Below are positions 16,193 to 23,541 of a DNA stretch of 40,551 bases, one piece after another. Position numbers and translations under genes: made by a program. Below the pieces are notes generated by a model that was not told the DNA's origin, ran no database searches, and worked only from the letters and a program-made list of their open reading frames with translations. Source of the stretch: an uncultured Prevotellaceae bacterium (GTDB lineage Bacteria; Bacteroidota; Bacteroidia; Bacteroidales; Bacteroidaceae); assembly GCA_902770845.1 (NCBI GenBank), contig CACXUV010000042.1, positions 1-40,551 of the forward strand. The letters run 5' to 3'. The stretch's first letter is position 1; each line of letters starts with the position of its first letter.

Positions 16193-16839
16193 ACCGTCCC
16201 TACATCATCAAAGTGTGCGGTCTTTGCGAAGGCATGAACATCAAACAGGTGGCATCGCTGGGCATCGACTGGGCGGGCATGATTTTCTATGCTCCCTCGC
16301 CCCGCTGCATGCGGCTCAGCCCTGAGCAGCTTGCACTCGACACAGAGCCAGAAGCACTGCCAACAGGCGTGAAACGCGTGGGTGTGTTTGTCGACGAGCA
16401 GCCCGCCACCATTGTCCGTTGCGTGGAACGCTATGGACTGGGCGCTGTTCAGCTGCACGGCCATGAATCGCCAAGCCTGCTGCGCCAATTGCGCGCCATG
16501 CTGCCCCCTGGCACGCTGCTGCTCAAAGCCATTGGCATGAGCACCCAGGCCGACCTGCTGTTGTGCCACGACTATGACGACACGGCCAACTATCTGTTGT
16601 TCGACACCAAGTGTGCCTCGACCGGAGGCAGCGGCAAGCACTTTCCCTGGCAGTTGCTGCAGACCTATCAAGGTCCGCTGCCCTTCTTGCTCAGCGGCGG
16701 CATAGGTCCCGACGATGCCCCTGCCATTCGCTCCTTCTCACACCCCCTATGTGCAGGCATCGACCTGAACTCACGTTTCGAACAACGGCCTGGGCTGAAA
16801 GATATTGAAAAACTTAAAAATTTCATTTCACAACTATGA
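16189..16839 (+). CDS. trpF: phosphoribosylanthranilate isomerase
   Basis: The protein has 216 residues. It has the catalytic Cys in KVCGL near the N-terminus, VGVFVDE, VQLHGHE, LFDTKCASTGGSGKHFPW, the phosphate-binding LLSGGIGPDDA and the catalytic Asp in GIDLNSRFE. It performs the Amadori rearrangement that feeds TrpC. Separate TrpC and TrpF proteins are the rule in Bacteroidales. Four-base overlaps join it to trpC and to trpA. Confidence 0.95.
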   Translation: MNRPYIIKVCGLCEGMNIKQVASLGIDWAGMIFYAPSPRCMRLSPEQLALDTEPEALPTGVKRVGVFVDEQPATIVRCVERYGLGAVQLHGHESPSLLRQLRAMLPPGTLLLKAIGMSTQADLLLCHDYDDTANYLLFDTKCASTGGSGKHFPWQLLQTYQGPLPFLLSGGIGPDDAPAIRSFSHPLCAGIDLNSRFEQRPGLKDIEKLKNFISQL

Positions 16840-17615
16840 ATAAAATCGACCAACTGTTTTCTGAGCGTCAGGGCCGCAAGTTGCTTTCGCTCTATTTCTG
16901 TGCCGGAGCTCCCACTCTGGAAAGCACTACCAATATTATCAAGACACTCAACCGTGGCGGCATTGACATGATTGAAGTGGGTATCCCCTTCAGCGACCCC
17001 ATGGCCGACGGCCCCGTTATTCAGCAGGCTGCCACCACGGCCCTGCGCAATGGCATGACGCTGGCACACCTCTTTGCGCAACTCAAGACCATCAAGAACG
17101 ATGTGAGCATTCCGCTTGTGCTGATGGGCTATCTCAATCCCATCATGCAGTATGGCATTGAGGCATTCTGCCAGTCGTGCGTGGATAGCGGCGTGAGCGG
17201 AATGATTATTCCCGACCTGCCGTTCCAGGACTATATGAACACGCTGAAGCCCGTGGCTGAAAGCTACGGCCTCAAGGTAATCATGCTCATTACACCCGAA
17301 ACAAGCGACGAGCGCATTCGTCTGATTGATGCCCACACCAGCGGCTTCATCTACATGGTGTCGGCCGCAGCCACCACGGGTGCCCGCAAATCTTTCAGCC
17401 TGGAGCATCTGGACTACTTCAACCACGTGAACAACATGCAACTGCGCAATCCGCGCATGATTGGCTTCGGCATCAGCAACCGCACCACCCTGCAGTCTGC
17501 TCAGACCAATGCAGCAGGAGCTATCATCGGCTCACGCTTTGTATCGCTGCTTGAAGAGACAAAAGATGCGCAAAAAGCACTCGACCTACTACGTGAGGCG
17601 CTGCAACAGGATTAG
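16836..17615 (+). CDS. trpA: tryptophan synthase alpha chain
   Basis: The protein has 259 residues. It carries the catalytic Glu in MIEVGIPFSDPMADGPVIQ, the catalytic Asp in IIPDLPF, and the phosphate-binding GFGISNR and GAIIGSRFV segments. TrpA cleaves indole-3-glycerol phosphate and channels indole to TrpB. It is the last gene of the operon. No strong terminator is visible in the 79 bases before the next gene, which has its own promoter. Confidence 0.97.
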   Translation: MNKIDQLFSERQGRKLLSLYFCAGAPTLESTTNIIKTLNRGGIDMIEVGIPFSDPMADGPVIQQAATTALRNGMTLAHLFAQLKTIKNDVSIPLVLMGYLNPIMQYGIEAFCQSCVDSGVSGMIIPDLPFQDYMNTLKPVAESYGLKVIMLITPETSDERIRLIDAHTSGFIYMVSAAATTGARKSFSLEHLDYFNHVNNMQLRNPRMIGFGISNRTTLQSAQTNAAGAIIGSRFVSLLEETKDAQKALDLLREALQQD

Positions 17616-17634
17616 GAAAAAGAAAGACAATTAT

Positions 17635-17665
17635 TTTGCAGAACCACATTTTTCCAGTAATTTTG
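17635..17665 (+). promoter_or_regulatory. promoter of the metallophosphoesterase gene
   Basis: TTTG (17635-17638), 19 bases, then TAATTTTG (17658-17665). This fits the Bacteroidetes consensus and supports the ATG at 17695, giving a leader of about 25 bases. Confidence 0.7.
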
Positions 17666-17694
17666 CAGTCAAATTGCAAAACGACTATCAAAGA

Positions 17695-18816
17695 ATGAAA
17701 ACAATGTGGATGCTGATTTTCATGGTCTTGCCGTTTCTGGGCGTGGCCTATGTGGCTTGGCATGTATGGGCCATTCTGCCTTTAGGAAATGGTTGGAAAT
17801 GGCTTGTCATTGGTGTGGGGATTCTGTGTTTCCTGCTGCTGTTTCTCGACCTGGGAGGCGTGCTCGACAAGTTGCCCCTGTGGCTGGCACGCGTGCTCTA
17901 CGAAGTGGGCACCTCGTCTATCTTCGTTCTGCTCTACCTCACCATGCTTTTCCTGCTGCTCGACGCAGGGCGACTGCTCCACCTGGTGCCGCGATCCTGG
18001 CTCTATGACAGTGCCGTTTCTTCGGTGGCCATTACGGGATTCATGCTTACCGTCTTTGTTTGCGGCAACCTGCATTATTATAACAAGAAGCGTGTGCCAC
18101 TTAGCCTCAGCACCACAAAGCCGCTGGCACACAACTACCGCATCGTGATGATGAGCGACCTGCATCTGGGCTACCACAACACGCGCCACGACCTGACGCA
18201 CTGGGTTGACTTGATTAACGCCGAGCAGCCCAACCTGGTACTCATTGCGGGCGACATCATCGACGTGAGCGTGGCTCCACTCATCAAGGAAGACATGGCT
18301 GCCGAACTGCGACGCATCAAGGCCCCTATCTATGCCTGTGTGGGCAACCACGAATACTACAGCCAGATGCCATTGGCCAGACAATTCTACCAAGATGCAG
18401 GCATACACCTGCTGTGCGACTCGAGCACCGTCATCGACAGCACCCTGCTCATCATTGGACGTGACGACCGCACCAACATTCATCGCAAGACCGTGGCTCA
18501 GCTGGTGGCCCAAGCTAACACAATCGGAACTGTAACACAACTGCGCCCCTACACCATTTTGCTCGACCACCAGCCTTACGCCTTGGAGAAAACCGAGCAA
18601 GCAGGCATCGACTTCCAACTGAGTGGGCACACCCACCAAGGTCAGGTGTGGCCCATATCCTGGATTACCAATGCCATCTACGAATGTTCATGGGGAAGCC
18701 ACCGTCGGGGCAACACACAATACTATGTGTCGTCGGGGCTGGGCATCTGGGGTGGAAAATTCCGCATAGGCACCCAGTCAGAATATGTAGTGGCCGATAT
18801 TTTCCACAAAGAATGA
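17695..18816 (+). CDS. membrane-anchored metallophosphoesterase
   Basis: The protein has 373 residues. The first 130 residues hold about four hydrophobic helices. The cytoplasmic or periplasmic calcineurin-like domain follows with the complete metal-site set: Asp155 and His157 (MSDLHLG), Asp187 (AGDIID), Asn218-His219 (GNHEYY) and His312/His314 (SGHTHQGQ). It resembles the YaeI/YkuE group of membrane phosphoesterases, some of which act on lipid phosphates; the substrate here is not known. The start is chosen from the promoter and the first hydrophobic segment; the frame is open back into trpA but that part has no homology pattern. Confidence 0.9.
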   Translation: MKTMWMLIFMVLPFLGVAYVAWHVWAILPLGNGWKWLVIGVGILCFLLLFLDLGGVLDKLPLWLARVLYEVGTSSIFVLLYLTMLFLLLDAGRLLHLVPRSWLYDSAVSSVAITGFMLTVFVCGNLHYYNKKRVPLSLSTTKPLAHNYRIVMMSDLHLGYHNTRHDLTHWVDLINAEQPNLVLIAGDIIDVSVAPLIKEDMAAELRRIKAPIYACVGNHEYYSQMPLARQFYQDAGIHLLCDSSTVIDSTLLIIGRDDRTNIHRKTVAQLVAQANTIGTVTQLRPYTILLDHQPYALEKTEQAGIDFQLSGHTHQGQVWPISWITNAIYECSWGSHRRGNTQYYVSSGLGIWGGKFRIGTQSEYVVADIFHKE

Positions 18817-18869
18817 TAACGGAACCAATTTGTCAGCAACAGTTTACGCTCATATCGTGACTTTAAAAT

Positions 18870-20585
18870 TCACCCAATGTGAGCATCAATCTGAGCTGCT
18901 ATTTCCATGGCACGTCCGCCGTCGTAGCCCACACGAAGTCTCACGGTGGGACGTGCATGATTGTTGGTCGAGAGAATCACTGCCCACTCGTCAAGCGTGT
19001 AAGGTGTGGCCATGTTTTTAGCTGTCACAGACAGCAAACTGCTCAGTTTCATTTCCTCACCTGCAATCACCACTACATCGTGGTCGGGATAGAAAAGCAT
19101 CAGTGCTATCAGCTCGTTGGCACGAGAAGCATCGAGTACCACTACATCGGCAGCTTCGCCATAGCGTTCCGTCACTTCGTCAATGCTGCCATAGACCACA
19201 GAAACACCTCCCGAACCCACAGCAACACCTCTTTTCTCCTTGCGTGAAATAAAAAAGCATGCCAAGCCAAGCACGGGCAACAGCAACAACACATAGGGCC
19301 CTGCATAAAGGGCCAGCAGCACGATGGCAATGGAAATCACCGTCGAGAGCACTGAGCAGGGCGACGGGATGAGCAACGACGAGTCACCATAGCTCAGGAA
19401 CCGGAAATCGTGGGAAAGAGCGTAGTCATAGATTTTTCTCCAGTTGCCCTGCACAAAAGCACTGACAAGCAGTAGCAGGGTTGATTGCGGCTGATGGAAA
19501 TTGGTGATGAGCATCTGCACAATCTTATACTCATAGCCTGGGGCAATGATGATTTGCGTGCTGCCATGAAGGGTGTCGAGACCATTGCGGTCGAGCCAAC
19601 TGACAACAGCCTGCAAGGCTTCGCTGGCCGAAGGCTGGGCACAGGGCGGCAGAGGCGACTCATAAGGTTCCCACTGGTTCACGTGCAGTTGGTCTTCGCT
19701 GAGACTGGGATTGGCAATGAGTTTGCAACCCATGTAATACAGGCTTTCAAGCGTGCGCACGCTGGTGGTTCCCACGGCAATGGCCTGGCATTTGTGAGCC
19801 AACAGTTGCAGAAGTGTCTGGCGACGCACGGCAATATACTCAGTGTGCATCTCGTGACCGGATATTTCCTGGCTCTTCACGGGCTTGAAGGTGCCTGCAC
19901 CCACATGCAGCGTGAGCTCTTCACGATGTATGCCACGCTCATCGATGGCCTGCAGCACCTGGGGAGTGAAGTGCAGACCTGCGGTAGGAGCTGCCACGCT
20001 GCCCTTTATTTTGGAATAGACAGTCTGATAGGTGGTCTTGTCGCTCTCCTCGGTGGCACGGTTCAGATAGGGAGGAATGGGCAGTTCGCCCACAGCATCG
20101 ATAATCTCAGCAAAAGACAGGGGCATGTCCCATTGGAACTCGATGCACTGACTGGTGCCATGCACTCCGGTGCGTGTGGCCTTGAGACAGACTTCGCCCT
20201 TGGGCGTTGGGAAATGGCGCTCCAGCGTGCCATCCTTCCATTTTTTTTGATTGCCCACCAAGCAATACCAGGAGCAGCATCCTGTGGTTTGAAACATGAG
20301 TTCATAGTCGCTGGGCAGAGCTGGCTCGAGCAGGAAAATCTCTATGAGGGCACCCGTGGACTTGCGGAAGTGCATGCGAGCCTGAATCACACGGGTGTTG
20401 TTCATCACCATGAGCGAACCAGCAGGCAGATACTGGGGCAGATGGCAGAAGAGGTCCTCGCTAATCTGGCCCTGATTATAGATGAGCAGCTTCGACTGAT
20501 CACGCTGTGCCAGGGGATACTTGGCAATGCGCTCGTCGGGCAAATCATAATTGTAGTCGCTGATGTGTATGTTTTTTGTTTCCAT
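18870..20585 (-). CDS. queA: tRNA preQ1 ribosyltransferase-isomerase (QueA) fused to a C-terminal membrane and soluble domain
   Basis: The protein has 571 residues. Residues 1-405 are QueA, with PPYLNRATEESDKTTYQTVYS (170-190), GSVAAPTAGLHFT (195-207), LHVGAGTFKPV, AVGTTSVRTLES and the family's normal C-terminal HDFRFLSYGDSSLLI (392-406). QueA transfers the ribosyl part of SAM to preQ1 in tRNA, making epoxyqueuosine. About 165 further residues follow: a hydrophobic block of one or two membrane helices (411-446), a basic RKEKR turn, and a soluble alpha/beta-looking domain (about 452-571, with VVVLDASRANELI and RLRVGYDGGRAMEIA). I do not recognise that domain. No separate start codon is available for it, so it is a real fusion or a lost stop. 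Confidence 0.88.
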   Translation of the reverse strand: METKNIHISDYNYDLPDERIAKYPLAQRDQSKLLIYNQGQISEDLFCHLPQYLPAGSLMVMNNTRVIQARMHFRKSTGALIEIFLLEPALPSDYELMFQTTGCCSWYCLVGNQKKWKDGTLERHFPTPKGEVCLKATRTGVHGTSQCIEFQWDMPLSFAEIIDAVGELPIPPYLNRATEESDKTTYQTVYSKIKGSVAAPTAGLHFTPQVLQAIDERGIHREELTLHVGAGTFKPVKSQEISGHEMHTEYIAVRRQTLLQLLAHKCQAIAVGTTSVRTLESLYYMGCKLIANPSLSEDQLHVNQWEPYESPLPPCAQPSASEALQAVVSWLDRNGLDTLHGSTQIIIAPGYEYKIVQMLITNFHQPQSTLLLLVSAFVQGNWRKIYDYALSHDFRFLSYGDSSLLIPSPCSVLSTVISIAIVLLALYAGPYVLLLLPVLGLACFFISRKEKRGVAVGSGGVSVVYGSIDEVTERYGEAADVVVLDASRANELIALMLFYPDHDVVVIAGEEMKLSSLLSVTAKNMATPYTLDEWAVILSTNNHARPTVRLRVGYDGGRAMEIAAQIDAHIG

Positions 20586-20597
20586 TTTTCTTGTTGT

Positions 20598-21515
20598 TCA
20601 AAGAAGCACGCCTGCAGCCACGAGCAGGCCATAGATAAGAATGTTGCGTGCCGTCTCGCCCAGGCAATTATTGAGTTCGCGGCCCTGCCAGATAGACTTC
20701 ATGTGCAGCCAAGTGAAGACATGCAGCACCAGATAAACAAAAGGCAACACAAAGGCAAGCACATGGCCAGCCATGAGGAAAATGCCCCCCAAAGCACAAG
20801 CCATCACGCCCACGCCAAGATAAAGCCACAGGGAAACACGGGCGCCAAGGCGCACCACGAGCGTTGTCTTGCCAGCCTGAGCATCGGTGTCACGATCGCG
20901 AAAATTGTTGACCAACAGCAGTGCATCAATCACAAGGCCACAGGCAACGGAGGCACCCAGCACCTCAAGACTGATGGTGTGAAGCTGAATGTAATAGGTG
21001 ATGCATACGGGAACGAGGCCAAAGAAGAGCAACACAAGCACATCGCCCAGTCCCATATAAGAAAGGTGGGTGGTGTAGAGAAAACAGAACAGCACGCACA
21101 ACACCCCCACGGCTATCATCTCAAGACCGCCAAACCACACAAGCGGCAAGCCCATCACACATGCCAAACATGTGGTGAAGGCAATGGCTCGTTTCATGGC
21201 CTGAATGCTGACCCATCCCTGAGAACAGGCACGCTCAGGGCCAAGACGAGTAGCACGGTCGTCGGTGCCTTTCACATAGTCGAAGAAATCGTTGATAAAG
21301 TTGGCGTCAATCTGCATGACAAAGGCAAACAGCATACAGAGAATGGCAGCCGTCCAGCTGAACACGCCACCATAATAAGCCTGAGCATCGCTCCAAGCCA
21401 GCGCCAAACCTATCATGACAGGCACGGCTGCACCCGAAAGCGTCTTGGGGCGAGCGGCCAACAGCCATGCTCGGAGAGAATTTTTCTTTACTGTCTTTTG
21501 TTGGTTCATCATCAT
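20598..21515 (-). CDS. menA: 1,4-dihydroxy-2-naphthoate polyprenyltransferase
   Basis: The protein has 305 residues. It is a UbiA-superfamily membrane enzyme with eight or nine hydrophobic helices and the two Asp-rich motifs NDFFDYVKGTD (75-85) and NNFRDRDTD (203-211) for Mg-diphosphate binding. RPKTLSGAAVPV near the start and GKTTLVVRLG after the second motif are typical of MenA. It attaches the prenyl tail in menaquinone synthesis. The first three codons are ATG-ATG-ATG, so the exact start is uncertain. It is followed 12 bases later by queA on the same strand. Confidence 0.92.
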   Translation of the reverse strand: MMMNQQKTVKKNSLRAWLLAARPKTLSGAAVPVMIGLALAWSDAQAYYGGVFSWTAAILCMLFAFVMQIDANFINDFFDYVKGTDDRATRLGPERACSQGWVSIQAMKRAIAFTTCLACVMGLPLVWFGGLEMIAVGVLCVLFCFLYTTHLSYMGLGDVLVLLFFGLVPVCITYYIQLHTISLEVLGASVACGLVIDALLLVNNFRDRDTDAQAGKTTLVVRLGARVSLWLYLGVGVMACALGGIFLMAGHVLAFVLPFVYLVLHVFTWLHMKSIWQGRELNNCLGETARNILIYGLLVAAGVLL

Positions 21516-21545
21516 TACGCCTGATGTCTTTAGAAAACCTACTTC

Positions 21546-21574
21546 TATATAACTAACCTCAACGAGGTGTTATA
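21546..21574 (-). promoter_or_regulatory. hairpin in the menA leader
   Basis: ACCTC and GAGGT pair around three bases, extended by TATAAC and GTTATA with a two-base bulge. It lies between a TACTTTTG -7 box (21612-21619 on the minus strand) and the menA start, so it would be in the 5' leader. Its function is unknown. Confidence 0.35.
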
Positions 21575-21611
21575 AAACGCCTCTGCTTCCGGTCAGCCGA
21601 AAAGTTCGCTG

Positions 21612-21619
21612 CAAAAGTA
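21612..21619 (-). promoter_or_regulatory. -7 box for menA-queA
   Basis: TACTTTTG on the minus strand, about 97 bases before the menA start. No matching -33 box was found. Confidence 0.4.
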
Positions 21620-21663
21620 CAAAATAAATCATAAACATTCGTTCCGTTTTCACTTTTTATTCG

Positions 21664-21671
21664 TATATTTG
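21664..21671 (+). promoter_or_regulatory. -7 box for the HD-domain gene
   Basis: TATATTTG ends 8 bases before the ATG at 21680. The transcript would be leaderless or nearly so if that ATG is used, or have about 15 bases of leader with the ATG at 21692. Confidence 0.5.
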
Positions 21672-21679
21672 CAAAAAAT

Positions 21680-22333
21680 ATGACTTGCGCTATGCTGAAG
21701 AATACTGCCTCACTCGACCTGGTGGAGTTTGTGGAAACACAAATACTGCCCCAATATGCCCAGTTTGACAAAGCCCACTCGATGGAACATGTGACACGTG
21801 TAATCAGGCGATCGCTGGAGCTGGCACAATCAACTGGGGCCGACGTAAACATGGTGTACACCATTGCCGCCTATCACGACATTGGCATGCAAGGCCCCAG
21901 GGCCATTCACCACATCACGGGAGGAAAAATAATGGCTCAGGATGCAAGGCTGAGGCGGTGGTTCTCAGCCGAGCAAATCAAGATTATGCGCGAGGCCATT
22001 GAGGACCACAGAGCTTCGGCATCACACTCGCCACGCAGCATCTACGGAAGAATCGTGGCCGAGGCCGACCGCGATCTTTCGCCCGACGTGGTGTTCAGGC
22101 GCACCGTACAATACGGTCTCGACAACTATCCAGAACTGGACCGTGAGCACCAATGGATGCGCTTCAAGGAACACATGGACAACAAATATGGAGCCAACGG
22201 CTACATTAAGCTGTGGATTCCCGGCTCGAAAAACGAACAGAACTTGAGACAACTGCGCAACATCATTGCCAACACTGCGCTGCTAAGGGAACAGTTCGAC
22301 CAGTTCTTCGAACAGGAGACAGCAGCGCAATGA
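21680..22333 (+). CDS. HD-domain phosphohydrolase
   Basis: The protein has 217 residues, or 213 from the alternative ATG at 21692. The metal-binding HD signature is spread as H in SMEHVTRV (His37), the paired His66-Asp67 in AAYHDIGM, a later His in EDHRAS, and Asp in AEADRDLSP. This matches small YedJ/RelA-like HD hydrolases. The substrate is probably a nucleotide or phosphate ester but cannot be named from the sequence. It is on its own strand with its own promoter, divergent from menA. Confidence 0.85.
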   Translation: MTCAMLKNTASLDLVEFVETQILPQYAQFDKAHSMEHVTRVIRRSLELAQSTGADVNMVYTIAAYHDIGMQGPRAIHHITGGKIMAQDARLRRWFSAEQIKIMREAIEDHRASASHSPRSIYGRIVAEADRDLSPDVVFRRTVQYGLDNYPELDREHQWMRFKEHMDNKYGANGYIKLWIPGSKNEQNLRQLRNIIANTALLREQFDQFFEQETAAQ

Positions 22334-22340
22334 AAGAAAA

Positions 22341-22493
22341 TTAGCCTTGCAGCACAAAATAGGCACAGGCCAGTAAAACCAGCAGGAAGACGAACAGCAC
22401 CGTCTTGAGCAGACAGCTGGCCACTTTTTTTATTATAACAAAACCTGCTATGATGGCAAGCAGCAAAACAATATAGTAGTGAACATTATCCAT
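22341..22493 (-). CDS. 50-residue two-helix membrane protein
   Basis: The frame reads MDNVHYYIVLLLAIIAGFVI, then KKVASCLLKT, a second hydrophobic helix (VLFVFLLVLLACAYFVL) and ends QG. Two membrane helices joined by a short basic loop, a clean ATG and a stop directly beside the HD gene's end make it a credible small protein. It lies 46 bases downstream of the pseudouridine synthase stop on the same strand, so it may be the last gene of that transcript. The function is unknown. Confidence 0.6.
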   Translation of the reverse strand: MDNVHYYIVLLLAIIAGFVIIKKVASCLLKTVLFVFLLVLLACAYFVLQG

Positions 22494-22520
22494 AGCTTCA
22501 ACGGGGAAATACGATATTTG

Positions 22521-22556
22521 CTTAATGTTTGAACGTTACTTAATGTTTGAACATTA
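22521..22556. repeat. tandem 18-bp duplication at the end of the pseudouridine synthase gene
   Basis: Two adjacent 18-base copies (22521-22538 and 22539-22556), starting CTTAATGTTTGAAC, differ at one position. The second copy contains the last codons and stop of the pseudouridine synthase gene; the first is a duplicate outside it. Each is close to palindromic (AATGTT..AACATT). Confidence 0.75.
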
Positions 22557-23439
22557 GTCGGAAGGCCGTGGGGATGGGGGTCTCGAACTCCATGGGTTCG
22601 CCCGTTACAGGGTGATGGAAACATAGCAACCAGGCATGCAGGCAAAGACGATGAATGGGATCGTCGCCATTGCCATACTTGGGATCGCCACAAACAGGAT
22701 GGCCCATGTCGGCCGAATGAACACGTATTTGATTCTTACGTCCCGTTTCCAGTTTGAACTCCACAAGTGAATGATCGGTGGTGCGGTCGAGCACATGAAA
22801 ATGGGTAATGGCCAGTTTGCCGCCATTGTCAACAGGCGAACTGTAAGTGATGTAAGCCTTGTTGTCCTTCAGCCAATTCTGAATGGTGCCTTCGTCTTGT
22901 TCCACCTCACCACTCACCACAGCCACATAGCGACGATCGTAGACAATGTTGTGCCAGTTGTGCTCCAGCGTTTGTTCTGTTTCCATGTCCTTGGCATAAA
23001 CCATCAAACCGCTAGTGTCGCGATCCAAACGATGAACCACATGAGCCGTGCACTTTTGACGGCTTTTCTTGAAATAGTCATCGAGCACCGACTTCACGTT
23101 GAGCGATGAATGTCCAGCCGCCATGGATAGAATACCCGTGTTCTTCTCAACCACAATGAGCCAACGGTCTTCGTAGACAATCTTCACATAACGGCTCTTG
23201 AAGCCCTGCTGGTTGCGCTTGCTCTTGCTCACAGCCACTCGCATACCTGGCTGCAAGGCGAAATCGAACTGCGACACTGTCTTGCCATCAACCTTGATGC
23301 CACGCCCTTGAAGGGTGGCTTTGATCTTCGTGCGACTCTGACGAACATGAGTCATCAAAAAGTCAAGCAACCCCTGCGGCTCTGTCACTTCATAGTGATC
23401 ATAGTCGCCACCTCTGTTAAATTCTGTATTGAATCTCAT
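22540..23439 (-). CDS. RluA-family pseudouridine synthase
   Basis: The protein has 299 residues from the ATG at 23439. An S4-like N-terminal RNA-binding region (about 25-75) precedes the catalytic domain with HRLDRDTSGLM (136-146), whose Asp139 is the catalytic nucleophile, and GRKNQIRVHSADMGHPVCGDPKYG. It isomerises uridines in rRNA or tRNA; the RluC/RluD-like layout suggests 23S rRNA, but the target is not assigned. A TAACTTTG -7 box ends 9 bases before the ATG, so the leader is very short. A TTG four codons upstream is rejected because it overlaps the -7 box. Confidence 0.9.
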   Translation of the reverse strand: MRFNTEFNRGGDYDHYEVTEPQGLLDFLMTHVRQSRTKIKATLQGRGIKVDGKTVSQFDFALQPGMRVAVSKSKRNQQGFKSRYVKIVYEDRWLIVVEKNTGILSMAAGHSSLNVKSVLDDYFKKSRQKCTAHVVHRLDRDTSGLMVYAKDMETEQTLEHNWHNIVYDRRYVAVVSGEVEQDEGTIQNWLKDNKAYITYSSPVDNGGKLAITHFHVLDRTTDHSLVEFKLETGRKNQIRVHSADMGHPVCGDPKYGNGDDPIHRLCLHAWLLCFHHPVTGEPMEFETPIPTAFRLMFKH

Positions 23440-23448
23440 AACTGGGTG

Positions 23449-23456
23449 CAAAGTTA
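23449..23456 (-). promoter_or_regulatory. -7 box for the pseudouridine synthase gene
   Basis: TAACTTTG on the minus strand, 9 bases before the ATG at 23439. It implies a leader of only a few bases. Confidence 0.5.
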
Positions 23457-23465
23457 CAACTTTTT

Positions 23466-23497
23466 TTTGGAGATTTCAAAAAAAATATATACCTTTG
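23466..23497 (+). promoter_or_regulatory. promoter of the tagaturonate reductase gene
   Basis: TTTG (23466-23469), 20 bases, then TACCTTTG (23490-23497), matching the consensus in both boxes and spacing. The ATG of uxaB is about 44 bases further on. Confidence 0.75.
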
Positions 23498-23541
23498 CCA
23501 CAAACTTAAAAAATGAATCTTAAAACATACTTAAAAACAAC

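Noticed and set aside
17782-18639. 285-codon open frame on the minus strand
   Set aside because: It is antisense to the metallophosphoesterase, whose full metal-site set is intact.
19485-21524. 679-codon open frame on the plus strand
   Set aside because: It lies antisense to queA and menA, both strongly supported by motifs. It is rich in His and Gln and shows no family pattern. The codon usage of this genome commonly leaves long open frames opposite real genes.
20586-21600. preQ1 riboswitch upstream of queA
   Set aside because: queA follows menA by only 12 bases, so there is no room for one. The menA leader hairpin lacks a recognisable preQ1 aptamer layout.
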